DNA from: Irpex lacteus
Taxonomy: Eukaryota; Basidiomycota; Agaricomycetes; Polyporales; Irpicaceae
Reading direction: 5' to 3'
DNA length: 64,000 nt
Assembly (NCBI GenBank): GCA_001986395.2
Contig: MQVO02000005.1
Span: 1,054,001-1,118,000 of the forward strand
The notes beneath the pieces were generated by a model, which saw only the letters and a list, made by a program, of their open reading frames with translations, made no database searches and was not told the origin of the DNA. Positions 47,728-59,646 of the stretch are shown piece after piece. Made by a program: the position numbers and the translations under genes. Within the stretch, counting starts at the first letter, position 1. Every line of letters begins with the position of its first letter.

Positions 47728-49485
47728 ATGGACACCGACGCGTCAGGCTCAGGAGGATGGCGGTTCGCACAATGCTTTGGAGACAAGGGCGAGGTCGAGG
47801 ACATCACAGAGGGTGAGCTCCTCGGCTATGCGACGCGTTCCGAGGCTGAATAGTGCGCTGCTAGCCGATATCATCTCCACCGTGGAGTTCGACTCGACGG
47901 GAAACTATCTCGCGACGGGAGACAAGGGTGGCAGAGTCGTGTTGTTCGAGCGGAATGAGATGGTCAAGCTAGGTCCTTCCTCCGAGGAATGCCCATGCTG
48001 ACATCTTGCCACAGAAAAAGGGCTGCGAATACAAGTTCTACACTGAATTCCAGTCACACGAACCAGAATTCGACTATCTCAAGTCGCTCGAGATCGAGGA
48101 GAAGATCAACAAGATCAAGTGGTGCAAGCGACAGAATGCTGCACACTTCCTCCTCTCGACAAACGGTATGTGGGCCATTTACGTAGTCTCTAGCTCGGTG
48201 TTGAACATGCTCCAGACAAGACGATCAAGTTGTGGAAGGTGTTTGAAAAGTCGTTGCGCGTCGTGTCAGAGTCCAACCTCGCAGAAGGCCAGCGACCCAT
48301 ACCGCCACCAACCCATCAATCGCAACTCAAGCTGCCTCGCATGCAGCAGCAGGACAACATTGTTGCTGCTGTTCCCCGTAAAGTCTACTCCAACGCACAC
48401 GCCTATCACATCCACTCCATCTCCGTCAACTCTGACCAAGAGACCTATATCTCCGCTGACGATCTCCGGGTCAACCTTTGGAACTTGAACATCTCTGACC
48501 AGTCATTCAGTGCGTGTAATGGCGTGGTGTGCCCTCGATAAGTACTGATCTCCCTGTAGACATCGTCGACATTAAACCCGCCAACATGGAGGAGCTGACC
48601 GAGGTGATCACCGCCGCAGAGTTCCACCCCAGCCAATGCAACGTCTTCATGTACTCTAGCTCCAAGAGCAACATCAAGCTCGCCGACATGCGCGAGGCTG
48701 CGCTGTGTGATCGTCACGCGAAGAGTATGTCACCCATCCGAGCCTCCTGTCAGCACTTATGTAAGCCGACTCGCTCATCACACACCTTCTCTCCCCGCAG
48801 TGTTCGAGGAGGAAGAGGATCCCACGAACCGTTCATTCTTCTCCGAAATCATCTCCTCAATCTCTGACGTCAAGTTCAGCCATGATGGCCGGTATATCCT
48901 CTCACGAGACTATCTCTCCCTCAAGATCTGGGACGTCAACATGGACTCGAAACCCGTGAAGACTATCCCCATCCACGACCACCTACGCGGCAAGCTCTGC
49001 GACTTGTACGAGAACGACTGCATCTTCGACAAGTTCGAGTGCATATGGGGTGGGGACGATCGGTGCGTTTGCGCTGCCAATTTCACATATACACCAGACC
49101 CCGGTGACTGACGCCGTGGGGTCCTCGCGTTTTCCGCTAGGCACGTACTGACTGGGTCGTACCACAACTACTTCCGGATATATGACACAGACACGTTGAA
49201 TGACGTCGTCCTGCAGGCGGATAAGTCGGCGTTCAAGGCGAAGAAGGTCGGGGGACCGCTACCTGGAAACAAGCTGGGTGCGAAGAATGGGCGGCCGGGT
49301 GGGTTGAGGGAGACTATGGCGCTTGATACGTTGGATTTCAACAAGAAGATCCTCCATGCCAGCTGGCACCCGAGAGAAAACACTATCGCTGTGAGTCGTC
49401 ATCGATTGTGGAGATCATTCGTGTTGCTCATGTGTCGTTGTAGATCGCCGCCACCAACAACCTCTTCCTCTACAGTGCCGCATAA
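47728..49485 (+). CDS. CDC55: PP2A regulatory subunit B55 (Cdc55 / PR55)
   Basis: Eight exons (47728-47812, 47865-47962, 48015-48165, 48216-48509, 48560-48724, 48801-49062, 49141-49390, 49444-49485) encode 448 residues forming a seven-blade WD40 propeller. Signature stretches are [50 protein letters not shown] and [14 protein letters not shown]. The C-terminus ends NNLFLYSAA, close to other fungal members. B55 directs protein phosphatase 2A to substrates in mitotic exit and morphogenesis. The second intron has a less usual GTCAAG donor but is supported by frame and by the conserved joint between FERNEM and KKGCEYK. Confidence 0.93.
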
Positions 49486-50360
49486 TGATGTTTTACGATG
49501 TCGGTCAGTAATCACTCCGTGTTCAGCGTTGTCCGGTTTTCTCAAGTTGTCATCCCCTCTCTTCTTCGTTTCAACTTGTTCTCTCTTCTCATCCGGACAG
49601 ATTAGGGCGTATGATATAATGATCAGTGCCATAGCATTTTCACGAAGTCTTTCTGCCCTCGTATCACGCTCGTACACACATCGCTATCTATTCTATTCTC
49701 CCCTTCCCGATCCCCGTTGCCTTCCACCTCGATCCACCATCGGACTCGTTTCTATCGTCCTCCGTGGCTGTATTCTAGCAGTCGCCATGATATATCGCTC
49801 CTATCCTATCATCCTTTCCAATGCCCCTTCCTCGATATCCCCCTCTTGTTCGCATTCTTGTTTTCTCTTCTTGCCGCTCCCAAGTCCACCATTCTCTCAC
49901 CACTCCAATTATCCTTGCTCCTTCCTCCCTTACTTTCTCGTCTTCAAATTTCTTGCCATCTGGTTCAGTCATGATACCACCGCGGATGCTCACGTCTTCT
50001 CATGCTCAGAAACACCAGGAACACAAACCCCCTGCGACATCGGAGGGTCTTAGATCGTCGTGTAGAAGTCTTGGAGGGTGTTGAGCGGGGAGACAAACAG
50101 ACAATGTACATGTAGGCAGTTTGTGGTTGGAAGTCGGAGGGTTGGAGTGGGTTGGAACGGGAAGGCTTTGTCGGCCTGCAAGTAAATACAAGAAGAAATT
50201 TGTGTATATATAAATGAAGCATTTTCTCTCTTTCTCGCATGTGGGACGTTCGACGATAAGTTGTTCAGCTAGGTCTACAGGGACTAAGCTTCCGTGTTCT
50301 GAATTTCTAAGGTCAAACGGGCAATCCCTAATTCTAGAACATACCGGCCCTGCGAGCTTC
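49486..50360. other. Convergent intergenic stretch, pyrimidine-rich
   Basis: About 875 bp between the stops of PP2A B55 and the ATP-grasp gene. The part from 49640 to 49960 is strongly CT-rich on the forward strand, giving long but unsupported open frames. It is probably 3' UTR and spacer. Confidence 0.4.
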
Positions 50361-52018
50361 TCAACACTCGAACACCCTCGACGTACTAACATTCACTCGA
50401 CTCCACGCAACGCCCCTCCTCATCCTATTCACCAACAACCACGGCCACGTAACATGACACAACACAAAGAACGGAACAGGATCCGTCCAATCCCATACGC
50501 CGTCCTTGTCCGTCTCGTCTATGAGATACGCTTTGAGCAGATGAAGTGGTCCGACGGACGGTGGGGGAGAGGCTGTTGGGTCTGCTCCGAGGGCCTCCAC
50601 GATGGAGTAAGGGGGAGGATGTGGTGGGTAGAGGGTGGATCGGAGTTGGGGGTGGATGTAGGGGCATAGGAAGAATGGGATTAGAGCGCGAGCTATGGTG
50701 AGTGGAAGGGCGTGGGCGAGCCAGGAACGTGCTGCGGTTCCTCGGGCGGGGCGAGCAACTGTCGTGGTGTCGCCTAGGTAATGAGACGCGAGGGTTGGGT
50801 GGGAGGAGAAGAGGGCTACTGCTGTATGTGCGCGCTGTAAAGAGAGTACTTCTCTCAGCGCGTGTTCAGACAGGGAGTGGGAATAGTTGTACTTACGACG
50901 TTACATTCCAGGGTGTATAATTTCTGTTCATTCTCTTCGAAAATGAAGTCAAAGCTGAAGTGACCCGTCAGAGCATACTCCGGACCCGTCTTCCCTTCTT
51001 TAAGTAGCTTCCCCTTGTACAGATCGAGGAAATCTTGTGACCATTTCTCCATGCGTACGCCCATGGCGCGCTCTTCATCACCTAGGTTGGTAACATCAGC
51101 GTAACGCATGAGGAGCTGGTTGCTCCTGCAGGCGACGAAGGCGACGAGCTCCCCGTCCCGAGCGGCGACGTGGGTGCAGTATTCTGGGCCATGGAGAAAC
51201 TGTTGGAGAAGGAAGGGGTCTTTCTTTGTGATGGGAGTTGGGATGTTCGAGAGGTGCTTCGATGTCTCCTCGGGAGTAGAAAGAGGGAAGAGTGTGAGGT
51301 CGTCTCGTCCAAGATCATCTAGCGTGAGGCACTTCAATATGTACTTGTGCCCTTTCTGCTGTGTTTCTGGCGAGTGAAGGAAATCGACGGCATCGGCGAC
51401 GCTAGTGACGATTTTACTATCCGGGACGTCAATGGACAGCTCCCTCAGCAGATCCTCAAACTGATCTTTCCAGTGGAGTGTCCCGGCGACGAACGGCTCT
51501 GGTATAAAGCACTCGCATCCTTGAGGCCCACCCAGATGTTCTTCTCTTATCTCTTTTGCAGCCTCGGCGTCGAGCATAGTAGCCTGAACACTAGAGCATG
51601 GAATCCAAGTGTCCACGCTCTCCTCCTGCACGATCCTTTTCAGAGCATCGATGTATCTTCTATCGTCGGTAGAAGGATCGGGTAGGAGCCAGTACGAATC
51701 TACCCCGCGAGAGAAGCGTGACATGGCATATCTCCCATAGTCTTCCTCGTCTGCGGCGACGACTCGGTGGCCCTCTCGCTTGAATGCACGGATGAGCGTG
51801 AGCGCCTTGTTTGCTCTGGCTCCTGTGATGAGAATCGTGCGTCTGCGAACAGAGGTTCGATTCGCTCCTAAGCGATTGTTGGTAAGGAAGGAGAGGATGT
51901 AGCATGTGGTTGTCGCAAATAGAGTGAGTGGAAGTGTCGAGAACGAGAGAAATAGAAGGAGAATCGTGCATATGCTTGACTGCACAAACGTTGGACGCAA
52001 TTTGGTCTCGCGAGCCAT
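50361..52018 (-). CDS. Membrane-anchored ATP-grasp ligase, MysC-like
   Basis: Two exons (52018-50897, 50834-50361) encode 531 residues. One or two N-terminal membrane segments (about 14-46) precede RRRTILITGARANKALTLIR, the nucleotide-fold pre-domain. ATP-grasp landmarks are GHKYILKCLTLDD, FLLQQFLHGPEYCTH and, at the metal site, GHFSFDFIFEENEQ then LECNVRAHTAVALL. The C-terminal block DWTDPVPFFVLCHVTWP also matches MysC of cyanobacteria. MysC ligates glycine to 4-deoxygadusol to give mycosporine-glycine. Relatives with this architecture occur in many fungi, including some without a cyclase, so the substrate is not proven. It is separated from the DDGS gene by five housekeeping genes and the thioesterase. 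Confidence 0.8.
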
Positions 52019-52659
52019 GGTGTCGAGGTACTAGAGTCCTCGAGGGGGACTGCACGAGCTGCAAACTATGAGGAGATGCAGCTAGCCTAATAGCCTGAGA
52101 GAACAAGCAGCTGGTCACCAGTATCAGGCTGAGCTGACCGTGAGACTATCTGTGGATTCCTTTGCGAACAAGGAAGTACCCTTGCTCGTTATGTAGGTGC
52201 GTTGGCTGTGATCTGAACCTAGCCTAGAATTGAGGGGAGCGTGCAGGTCATCTGAGTGTTCGCAGACTAGCTACCAGGTTACAAGTGTGCGTACGTAAAA
52301 GAATGCATGCCTCGATAATGCCTCAGAGCGGTAGCGACTCGCGAGGCCCGATCATTGACATGAACAACGACATGTACGTTCATGACAGGCACTACAAGAT
52401 CTAAAATATTGTGTGCTTTGTGAGTGATAAAACATGTCAAGTAGGTTGTCCATGCCTACCATGTCACAACCGTCGTTGCCTTGGAGGAGAACATGCATCG
52501 CAGTTCTTAACACCAAGTATTGCGAGCGCCGGCGTCGCTTTGAACGCTTGGCTATAGACGCCTGCATACCCCGATCAACCAAGTGGCCAGACATTGTACT
52601 TTGACCTTGAACCACCACGTACCCCATCTCTCCTCAACAAAGCCCTCGTAGCACAGCCA
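52019..52659. promoter_or_regulatory. Divergent promoter region, ATP-grasp / RING genes
   Basis: About 640 bp between divergent start codons. No TATA box or repeat was identified. Small open frames here lack support. Confidence 0.4.
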
Positions 52660-54627
52660 ATGCCCACAGTAAGCCAAAGTGCTCAGACATCTACAGACGC
52701 GATGAACACTGTTACGCCTCACCGTCGCCCAACTGCCTCCTCGAGGCTACGAGAGAACAGGCCACAGCAGGGTCCTTCAGGCTCAAACACAACCGCGAAT
52801 GCGAACAGCAATGCAGCTAGAGCTCGGAGGAAGTCACGCTCTCCAGAAGCCGGTGGCTTTGCTGCTAATGTAACCGCTCGGAGTAGCATCTGGACATTCG
52901 CTAAGAAGAAACGACAGGGTCACAATGCAGCCCCCACGACGGCGGGCCCCAGCACGAGTAGAATCCCAGCAGGTAATTCCAGTGGCTCTCGGCCGCATTC
53001 TATGAATCTAGTCGACGAGTTTGGTGTTGAGCGTGGGCGGCGAGGCAAGACCAACCACAATGCTCGACCAGTCTCACAAACCGATAATGAGTCGCATGCT
53101 CTCTCGGATGCACAGAACGGTCGCAAGCAGACAAAGGGTAGGAGAAAGGATAAGCAGAAGGAGGCAGAGTGGAGAAGGTCGAGATCAAAGTCGAGAGACG
53201 GCATGACAATGAGCATAACAGAGACTACACTGGTGGATGGTGAAGAGATGGCGGACGTTGATGAGAATCATCTTGGTAGTGCGTATGATCCTACGGACTA
53301 CTCTAAGTTGAAGGAAGAAGTAGAAGCGATCCGTAAGGTGTGTATCCATGTCCCCTTTCATGATCGTCCCTAACCTCATTATATTCTCAAATAGCATCTC
53401 GCAGCTGCAAAGAAGACCATTCATAAGCAAAATAAGGTACGTCACACTGTATGCGTGAATGACACTTGATTGATTTACTCGTGTGGCCAGGCCATGGAAG
53501 ATCTGAAAAAGGATGTTGCTAATGCTCAGAAGGTGAGTTCTTGCTGTGCTCAGTTGGTCCGTACATGCCTGATCAAAACCATATATTTAGTCACACAGTG
53601 AGGAACGGCAGACTTCCGCTAGACTGAAAGCAGAGTCCAAGAAGCTCAACGAAATGGTCACTGCTGTCGAAGCCAATTTGGCCTGTCAGATATGCATGGA
53701 CATGCTTTTGAAACCGTACGGGTGCGTGAAATTATCCATCTATCTATCTATTCACTGGCGGTGTTTAACATAAGCGTCCCCAGTCTGTCACCTTGTGGCC
53801 ACGTTCTTTGCCTTAACTGCCTGCAAGAGTGGTTCCGTAGGACGCCTCCTGGCGACGAAGACATGGAAGACGACGAGGACCCCGAAGCTGTCATCTACCG
53901 CAAGAAGACCTGCCCCGTCTGCCGCACGGAGGTCTTCCACAGACCCATACCGGTGTTCGTCATAAAGTCCATAGCCAGCGCCTTTGACAAAGCGAAGCCG
54001 GGCAGCCCGCGCCAGCCTTCGCCTCCTCGCGAAGGCGATCCGTGGGAAGGCATCTTCCCCGAGGCCAAATCGCCATACTACGACGACTACGACGACGAAG
54101 ATGACTATGACGGTGACTCTATGGGGGACGAAGACGACGATGCATCTGACGGGCATTGGCCGTTCGCGAACTACGGCTCTGACTCCGACGACGACTATTA
54201 CTACGGGGAGTACGTCCATCCGCATTGGGCACCTCCGACGGTGCATATCGACCCTGAGGACTATCCGTTCGACGAAGTCACAGATGACGTGCTGGCTATG
54301 CTTCGCCGAGGCGCGACGCCACAGATGATCATGCTCTTCCAGATGGAATACACGCACGACGGAGGGCTAGTGGCGACGATGGATGGGAACAAGATATACC
54401 TTGGGTGGAATATCTCGTTGCAGCCGGAGGATTTGACGGGCGAGGAGTTCATGGAGTGGATCGATGCGGATATCGTTAATCACCCGGAGAGGTGGGACAG
54501 GGCGGATGATGACGAGGGAGAGAATTGGAGTGCGTGGAGGTTGGTGAGGGAGGAGGAGGACGAGGAGTTCAACGATACTGATTCGGAGTTCTGGGCGGAG
54601 GAGTTGGCGGAGCTGGAGGATTTTTAG
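52660..54627 (+). CDS. RING finger protein, probable E3 ubiquitin ligase
   Basis: Five exons (52660-53337, 53395-53436, 53491-53532, 53591-53721, 53784-54627) give 578 residues. A basic, disordered N-terminus leads to a short coiled coil (MEDLKKDVANAQK) and a C3HC4 RING: CQICMDMLLKPYGLSPCGH, then CLNCLQEWFRR and CPVCR. An acidic insertion of about 18 residues (GDEDMEDDEDPEAVIY) lies between the third and fourth ligand pairs. The C-terminal 200 residues are very rich in Asp, Glu and Tyr. A nuclear or chromatin-linked E3 is plausible; no closer family name is supported. In-frame ATGs exist at 52660 and 52702, and the first was used. Confidence 0.82.
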
Positions 54628-54891
54628 AGGCGAAAACGAAAGGGGTGGAGAGGGTTTTCGATGTAAGTTGCTGCGCTGAAAGAGAAATGATGTGTGCGTT
54701 TCACAAATGGTATGTATGTATACTTCCTACTCATGTTTTCTATCGTTCTGTACATCATTCACGAGTCTCCCCACGGAATATGACCCAGCTCCAGGATGTT
54801 TTGGTCTCGTAGTCAATGTATTATCCAGTTATTTTCAATGTGATCCTATCCTAGACTGTCCAAATACTCGTACCAAAACCCATATGGGCAC
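54628..54891. other. Convergent intergenic spacer
   Basis: About 264 bp between the RING gene stop and the 3' end of the F-box remnant. Nothing else is recognised. Confidence 0.4.
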
Positions 54892-56310
54892 TCAAACCTG
54901 CACCAATCCCCGCTCGAACATGTCACTCAGCAGACTACGGATCTGTTCTTGGAAAGATCTAGGAGCCCCGTGTATTTTTCCATCGTCATCCTTCACGATA
55001 ATCTTGAGGGACTTGAACGTCGGTATGTTCCCAAGTACAAGCGCTATCGACACTAGGGAGGGCATCAGGAGCTGTAGGCTAGCGTCGATACGCTCCTCAA
55101 TGGTACCACTACCGCTTCCAGGGAGGAATGTCGTATCCACAAAGACCAATAAAACTTATTCCAGAGCGGGCAATGACGGTAATTGCTGTTCAATAGTGTA
55201 CTGAACATCCCAGTATGACCTGTGTGATAGGACGGTGGGCAGAGGGAATTGGAGGTGAAGCTTTTGAAGGTGGGATAGGCTGCTTATGGGAATGAGATTC
55301 GTGCTAGTGAAGTTATATGGCACTATAATCAGATCAGACGACTGCAGTGTCGGTGCAATTCTATCATGCATGACTGAGAATTGAACTTACGAGTTGATAG
55401 ACTCTCATCGAAGAAGGGATTGAAATCTAGACGGAGCTCGCGAAGACTTTGCGCAGTTGGAGCGAGTAATGTGCGAAGCTCGTCCAGCAATTCTCTACCA
55501 ACGCCGAGATCGAGCTTTCTGAGCGCCCCCGTTGTAAACGTTCTTGAGGCATAAATGGTCCGTATCATTGAATATGGGATAAGGCGACTGTTCATCGGCA
55601 GCCTGAGCGAGGTTGTATTCATCTGTATGGGGTTCCTCCCCTGTCCATCCTCAAGTTCGTCTCTTCCCACCCAATGCAGCAAGGGATGAGTTGCGATCGT
55701 TACCTCTTCCACGTCACTCAGCCAGGATAGCATTCGTGTGACATTTATTGCAGAGGGCATGAACGGCTGTGGCTGGATGATGGCAAATTGCTGCAGTGGT
55801 TTTAGAAGAGGAAGATTGTGCGGCCCATGATGCTGTGATACGCTCTCGACAGTGAGTGGAGAGAAACGAATCCCGACCAATGCAACGGCCTTGAGTCTGT
55901 GAAACTTGTGTAAGAGGCTGAGCAGTTGTGTAGGGTCACAGCCGTTCGCGTAATCGTCGTAGAGGTTTCTCCTGCTCCATTCGGACTCATGATACATGAC
56001 GAGCCTGAGGTAGTGCACGCAACTCAGCAGCGACGGATTTGCGTCGAGCCACTCGAAAACCTCGCCGATAGTCTTCTCTCCCAGACCAGTTGCATAAGTA
56101 AACCTGATGGCCAGCGTGCGATTGAGATACGGCTCGGCCAAGGAACGCCACTGGCGGCAAGCGAGGCTGCAGCAGACAAGGGATTTCTTGAGCTCTTTCT
56201 CATGATCTGTGTACAGTACCCCCGCAGATACGTGGTGTGTGATTTCTGTGAGTGATTCACAGAGATGGTCAAATATTATAGCGACCAGTTCTGGGCCAGG
56301 GGGTCATGCT
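54892..56310 (-). pseudogene. F-box/LRR-like gene, apparently broken
   Basis: Read on the reverse strand, an F-box-like start (PELVAIIFDHL, about 56300-56270) runs into CCSLACRQWRSLAEPYLNRT and a leucine-rich region to about 55400 (LRELRLDFNPFF). Problems follow. No in-frame ATG precedes the F-box, and an in-frame TGA lies just upstream. The best intron at 55390-55340 (GTAAGT to CTGCAG, 49 bp) leaves the next segment one base out of frame. The third segment (SSDLIIVPYNFTSTNLIP) then meets an in-frame TAA at 55155, yet the same frame stays open and LRR-like to 54892. Unannotated exons could rescue some of this, so the pseudogene call is moderate. Basidiomycetes carry large, fast-evolving families of this type. 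Confidence 0.55.
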
Positions 56311-59300
56311 GTGCGTCAGTCATTGACGGGAACTAGCGGTCTACTACTAGTACCAGTAGTGTCGTGTTATAGTAGGCCCCAGCTTGGAAGACTTGAAAAA
56401 GCTGCGTTAATAAAGTATGTTTGTTAGTCTTCATAAATTTGATGATGCAAGGGTCCTACCTGAATACGTATTCGATATTGCCGGCCTTCCAATCCAATCC
56501 AAGCATAGATTGGTGTCCAGTGACGGTGTGAGTCGAGATGACCACCGTGACTGAGAAGCGCTCAAAGTGCGCAAGTGTCCAACTAATAGATTGGCGCCTC
56601 CATGGTGGCGTGGGAACGCCTCGGGGGGCGAAGATCTGCAAAGACGCGACCACTCCTTCGACCCTGCCTACTTTGAAAAAGAAACGGAAGGGCTATCTCA
56701 TCAGACCTTCACTTGACTAGTTGCATACAGTTATAGCAAGCATAGACAAGAGATATTGCTGTAAAGGAACTGATAATTTCTACTTGCGCATATAACCACA
56801 GACGGGGAAAACACTCATGGAAAACGCTGTGACTTCTACGGCTCTACTAGAAGTATTTTACCCACAACGAATGCCATGACTATGTCCAATGGACCTGCTG
56901 GAATTTGTCCTGCTAGATCCAGCGGTCGGGCAGACACTGAATCACAGGTAAGGGCCTTGCAGAGGTACATACGTTCCGCCTACTTCGGCACATGTCATTT
57001 CTCCTGGTTTTTTTGGAGGAGCTTTCGGCCTACAAGAGTCTACAGGACTACAAAACGTCAAGCGAGGATCTATCTTTATCTTATCTTACTCATAGATTAG
57101 ATTAGATCAACGAAACTGGCAACCAGATTAGATCGACGCCCCTGGACGTCGACCGGGTTGGTGCTCGCCGGTGAAGATGATTTGCAACTTGAACTGAGAT
57201 ACATCACAGCAAATGGTACGGTAGCCTCAAGAATTAATACAGAGAACCTACAGCCCACATACGCAAGCAATCCACGCTCTGGACCTATGAACTCCATCGT
57301 GGGCTGACTGCTGCGGTCCTGGACGACTTGCTGCGCTGGCAACCTTATGCTCGGAGCCGAGGCGAGTATATGACTGTAACGTCCAAGACGTTTGCTTACC
57401 GTGCCAGCCCCTGATACTCTCACTCTTTCAGCTTCTGCGACTATGGATCTATGCAATGCGGGGCTACATAATTGCTGCGTGATCCTCGCTAGCAGAAGGA
57501 TAAGGCCTCCATCGACTACTCACTAGGCCAGCAGACACTACAGCAAGGGGTGAGCATGGCGCCCTATTGTGGACGATGATAACTGAGTACGTACGAATGA
57601 AGAGAAGCTCCAGTTTAGTGTCGACTAAACAACACCAACGTGCGGACCAGATGCCCAGCCACACCAGGCGAGGCATACCACAGCGGGATGCGGCTTGCTA
57701 CAAGTTCGTGAGCGGGGACATAGAAATGGAGAGGAATAGAAGGAAGGGTGAGCTTCTGGGAATTAAGGTGACCGCTCTTCATGAGGTGGATGTGAAGTTG
57801 GGTTGCACTGCATTTGTCGCTGGACCTGAAGGTGAGCGTCCTCAGCGATCCGATTGCATTAACTCAGGCACAGTACTGGCACTGATCAGAATGCAAAATC
57901 GATCCATGGGAATTTTTAGCTAGGACAATGTCGTGCTTAGGCAGTTGTTCACGAGCGTCCGCCCGCGTTTCGGCGTCTATGCAAATTGACAATATACGCC
58001 GTCTATGTGCCAAGGCCGCGAGCTGTATGGACGCTATCGGGTAGGCTCTGGAGCCTGATGAGGTGTATTCGCCAAGACGTACGTCAAAGAACCCGAACAG
58101 CTAACTCATGCGGTCGCACCATTATGGGTACGGTCAAGCAATAGCCAGCCGTGTCTAGCTGTGTATACGCAGTAAGCACACCCATGTCTATTCTTGTAGC
58201 GTTCCGAGTCATTGACATGACAAGACGTTTCGCTATTTTAATCCTTTCGTTGCCGGACAGAGCAGGGCAAGGCCAATGCGATGGCGTTTGCATCTGGCTA
58301 CTGTCACAAGAAGACCCGATTACTGTCCCGCGCATGTCGCAGAAACTTCCATGAACTCCATATCATGTGCCTGTCCTACCGCCGGCAATACAACGAATGA
58401 ACCCAAGTATTCTAAACTTCTTTGCCGCCGTTTCCCCACACAGTTATCAACTTGAACCTGCTATCTCGTCCATTCACACAGCCTGAATTTCTCAGGCTCG
58501 ACGTATCTTATCGCGCAGTGTAAGTGTGTACTTAGTCTCTCGCTCTCGTGAGACTAACAAACTGAACAGTGGCAAGCAGCCTCTCGCCGCTGTCGGATTT
58601 TCTTCGACAAATTCGACATTTCCATCCTCTTGCTCCGGGATTGCGTGTTCTTGAGTAGATATGGCGTCGGGAGGCGCGATCACTGGAATTGGAAAAAGAC
58701 CTCGTATGTCAATCTGCGATCACAACATCGTGGCATTCTCTGGCGCCTATCACTTTGAGCTGGGACTCTGGGAGAAGTGAAAGCGGTGTTTCTCTGCTCA
58801 AACCAGACGTGCACAATTCGTCTGGACCGTCGGGCAGCCACCGCGTCGAGCGATACTTGCCACGCTCTTCGACTTCTGACGGAAACTCTGCTGTCTCCGC
58901 CGTAAAGTAAGTTCCGCACGACGCCTTGGACACGTCCAGCGTTGGTTCGCGATCAATACCAACGCACTGGCACTCACCCAAGTGTAAATACCACGCAGAA
59001 ACATTTCAGATCCCAGATGAAACCATGCGGGTCACTTCTCCTTAGCGCTGCCGGAGAATAAGCAGTTTGTGGCAACAAGTCGCGTCTTCAGGAACACCAT
59101 AGAGGCCTGCTCGATTTCGGAGCAGCACCAACAGACGGGAGGGACGCGCCCCCGTCCGGGTTCTCCTAGACGTCATGTTCGTCGACCAATACTCGCTGAG
59201 AATAGACTCCCCAAGGCACGGCAAGCACCAGCTCCTTGTGGTGAGCAAGAGGTGCCGGCAAATCTTAGTCTGATCAGGCTCATTCTGGACAGTGGCCTCG

Positions 59301-59646
59301 GCGGCATCGCCCAACGTCAGCATGCGCGGTCCATATGGACGGCCATGTCCCACGTCTGAGAAGAAATCATCCGTTCTCGGTACGCAGATGAACCAATCGA
59401 AGCTGTCCAAAACGGGCTTCGTCGACTAACCGCCTCATGATAACGCGATTGCACCAGCTGTGGAATAGATGTCGTTTTAGGAGGTTGCGTGGACACGCTT
59501 CCTCTTTGAGGAGAATCTCTGCCATGGGCGGAGGCTATTAAGTGAAGCTTCTGGCAATCAGTCGTTCCCCAGGCGTCCCTCTCCTCCTCCTCTCGCGAGT
59601 ACTGCCCTTTGGCACACAAGTTTTGAGCCCTGCCTCTCTCTCCGCA
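56311..59646. other. Gene-free 3.3 kb stretch
   Basis: No spliced gene could be assembled. Short open frames at 57567-57923 (forward), 57097-57456 (reverse) and 59317-59724 (reverse, partly antisense to the OPT gene) lack ATGs or domains. A small ATG-started frame lies at 58661-58780. AGATTAGAT is repeated three times within about 60 bp near 57096-57132. The last few hundred bases are presumably the OPT promoter. Confidence 0.4.

Noticed and set aside
49196..50053. A 285-codon forward frame across the end of the PP2A B55 gene
   Set aside because: Its first part is true exon seven, but it then reads through the last intron and a CT-rich 3' region. The spliced model ends at 49485 with the conserved C-terminus.
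53788..54357. A 189-codon reverse frame opposite the RING gene
   Set aside because: It mirrors Asp/Glu-rich codons as Val/Ile/Arg and shows no domain; the RING frame explains the sequence.
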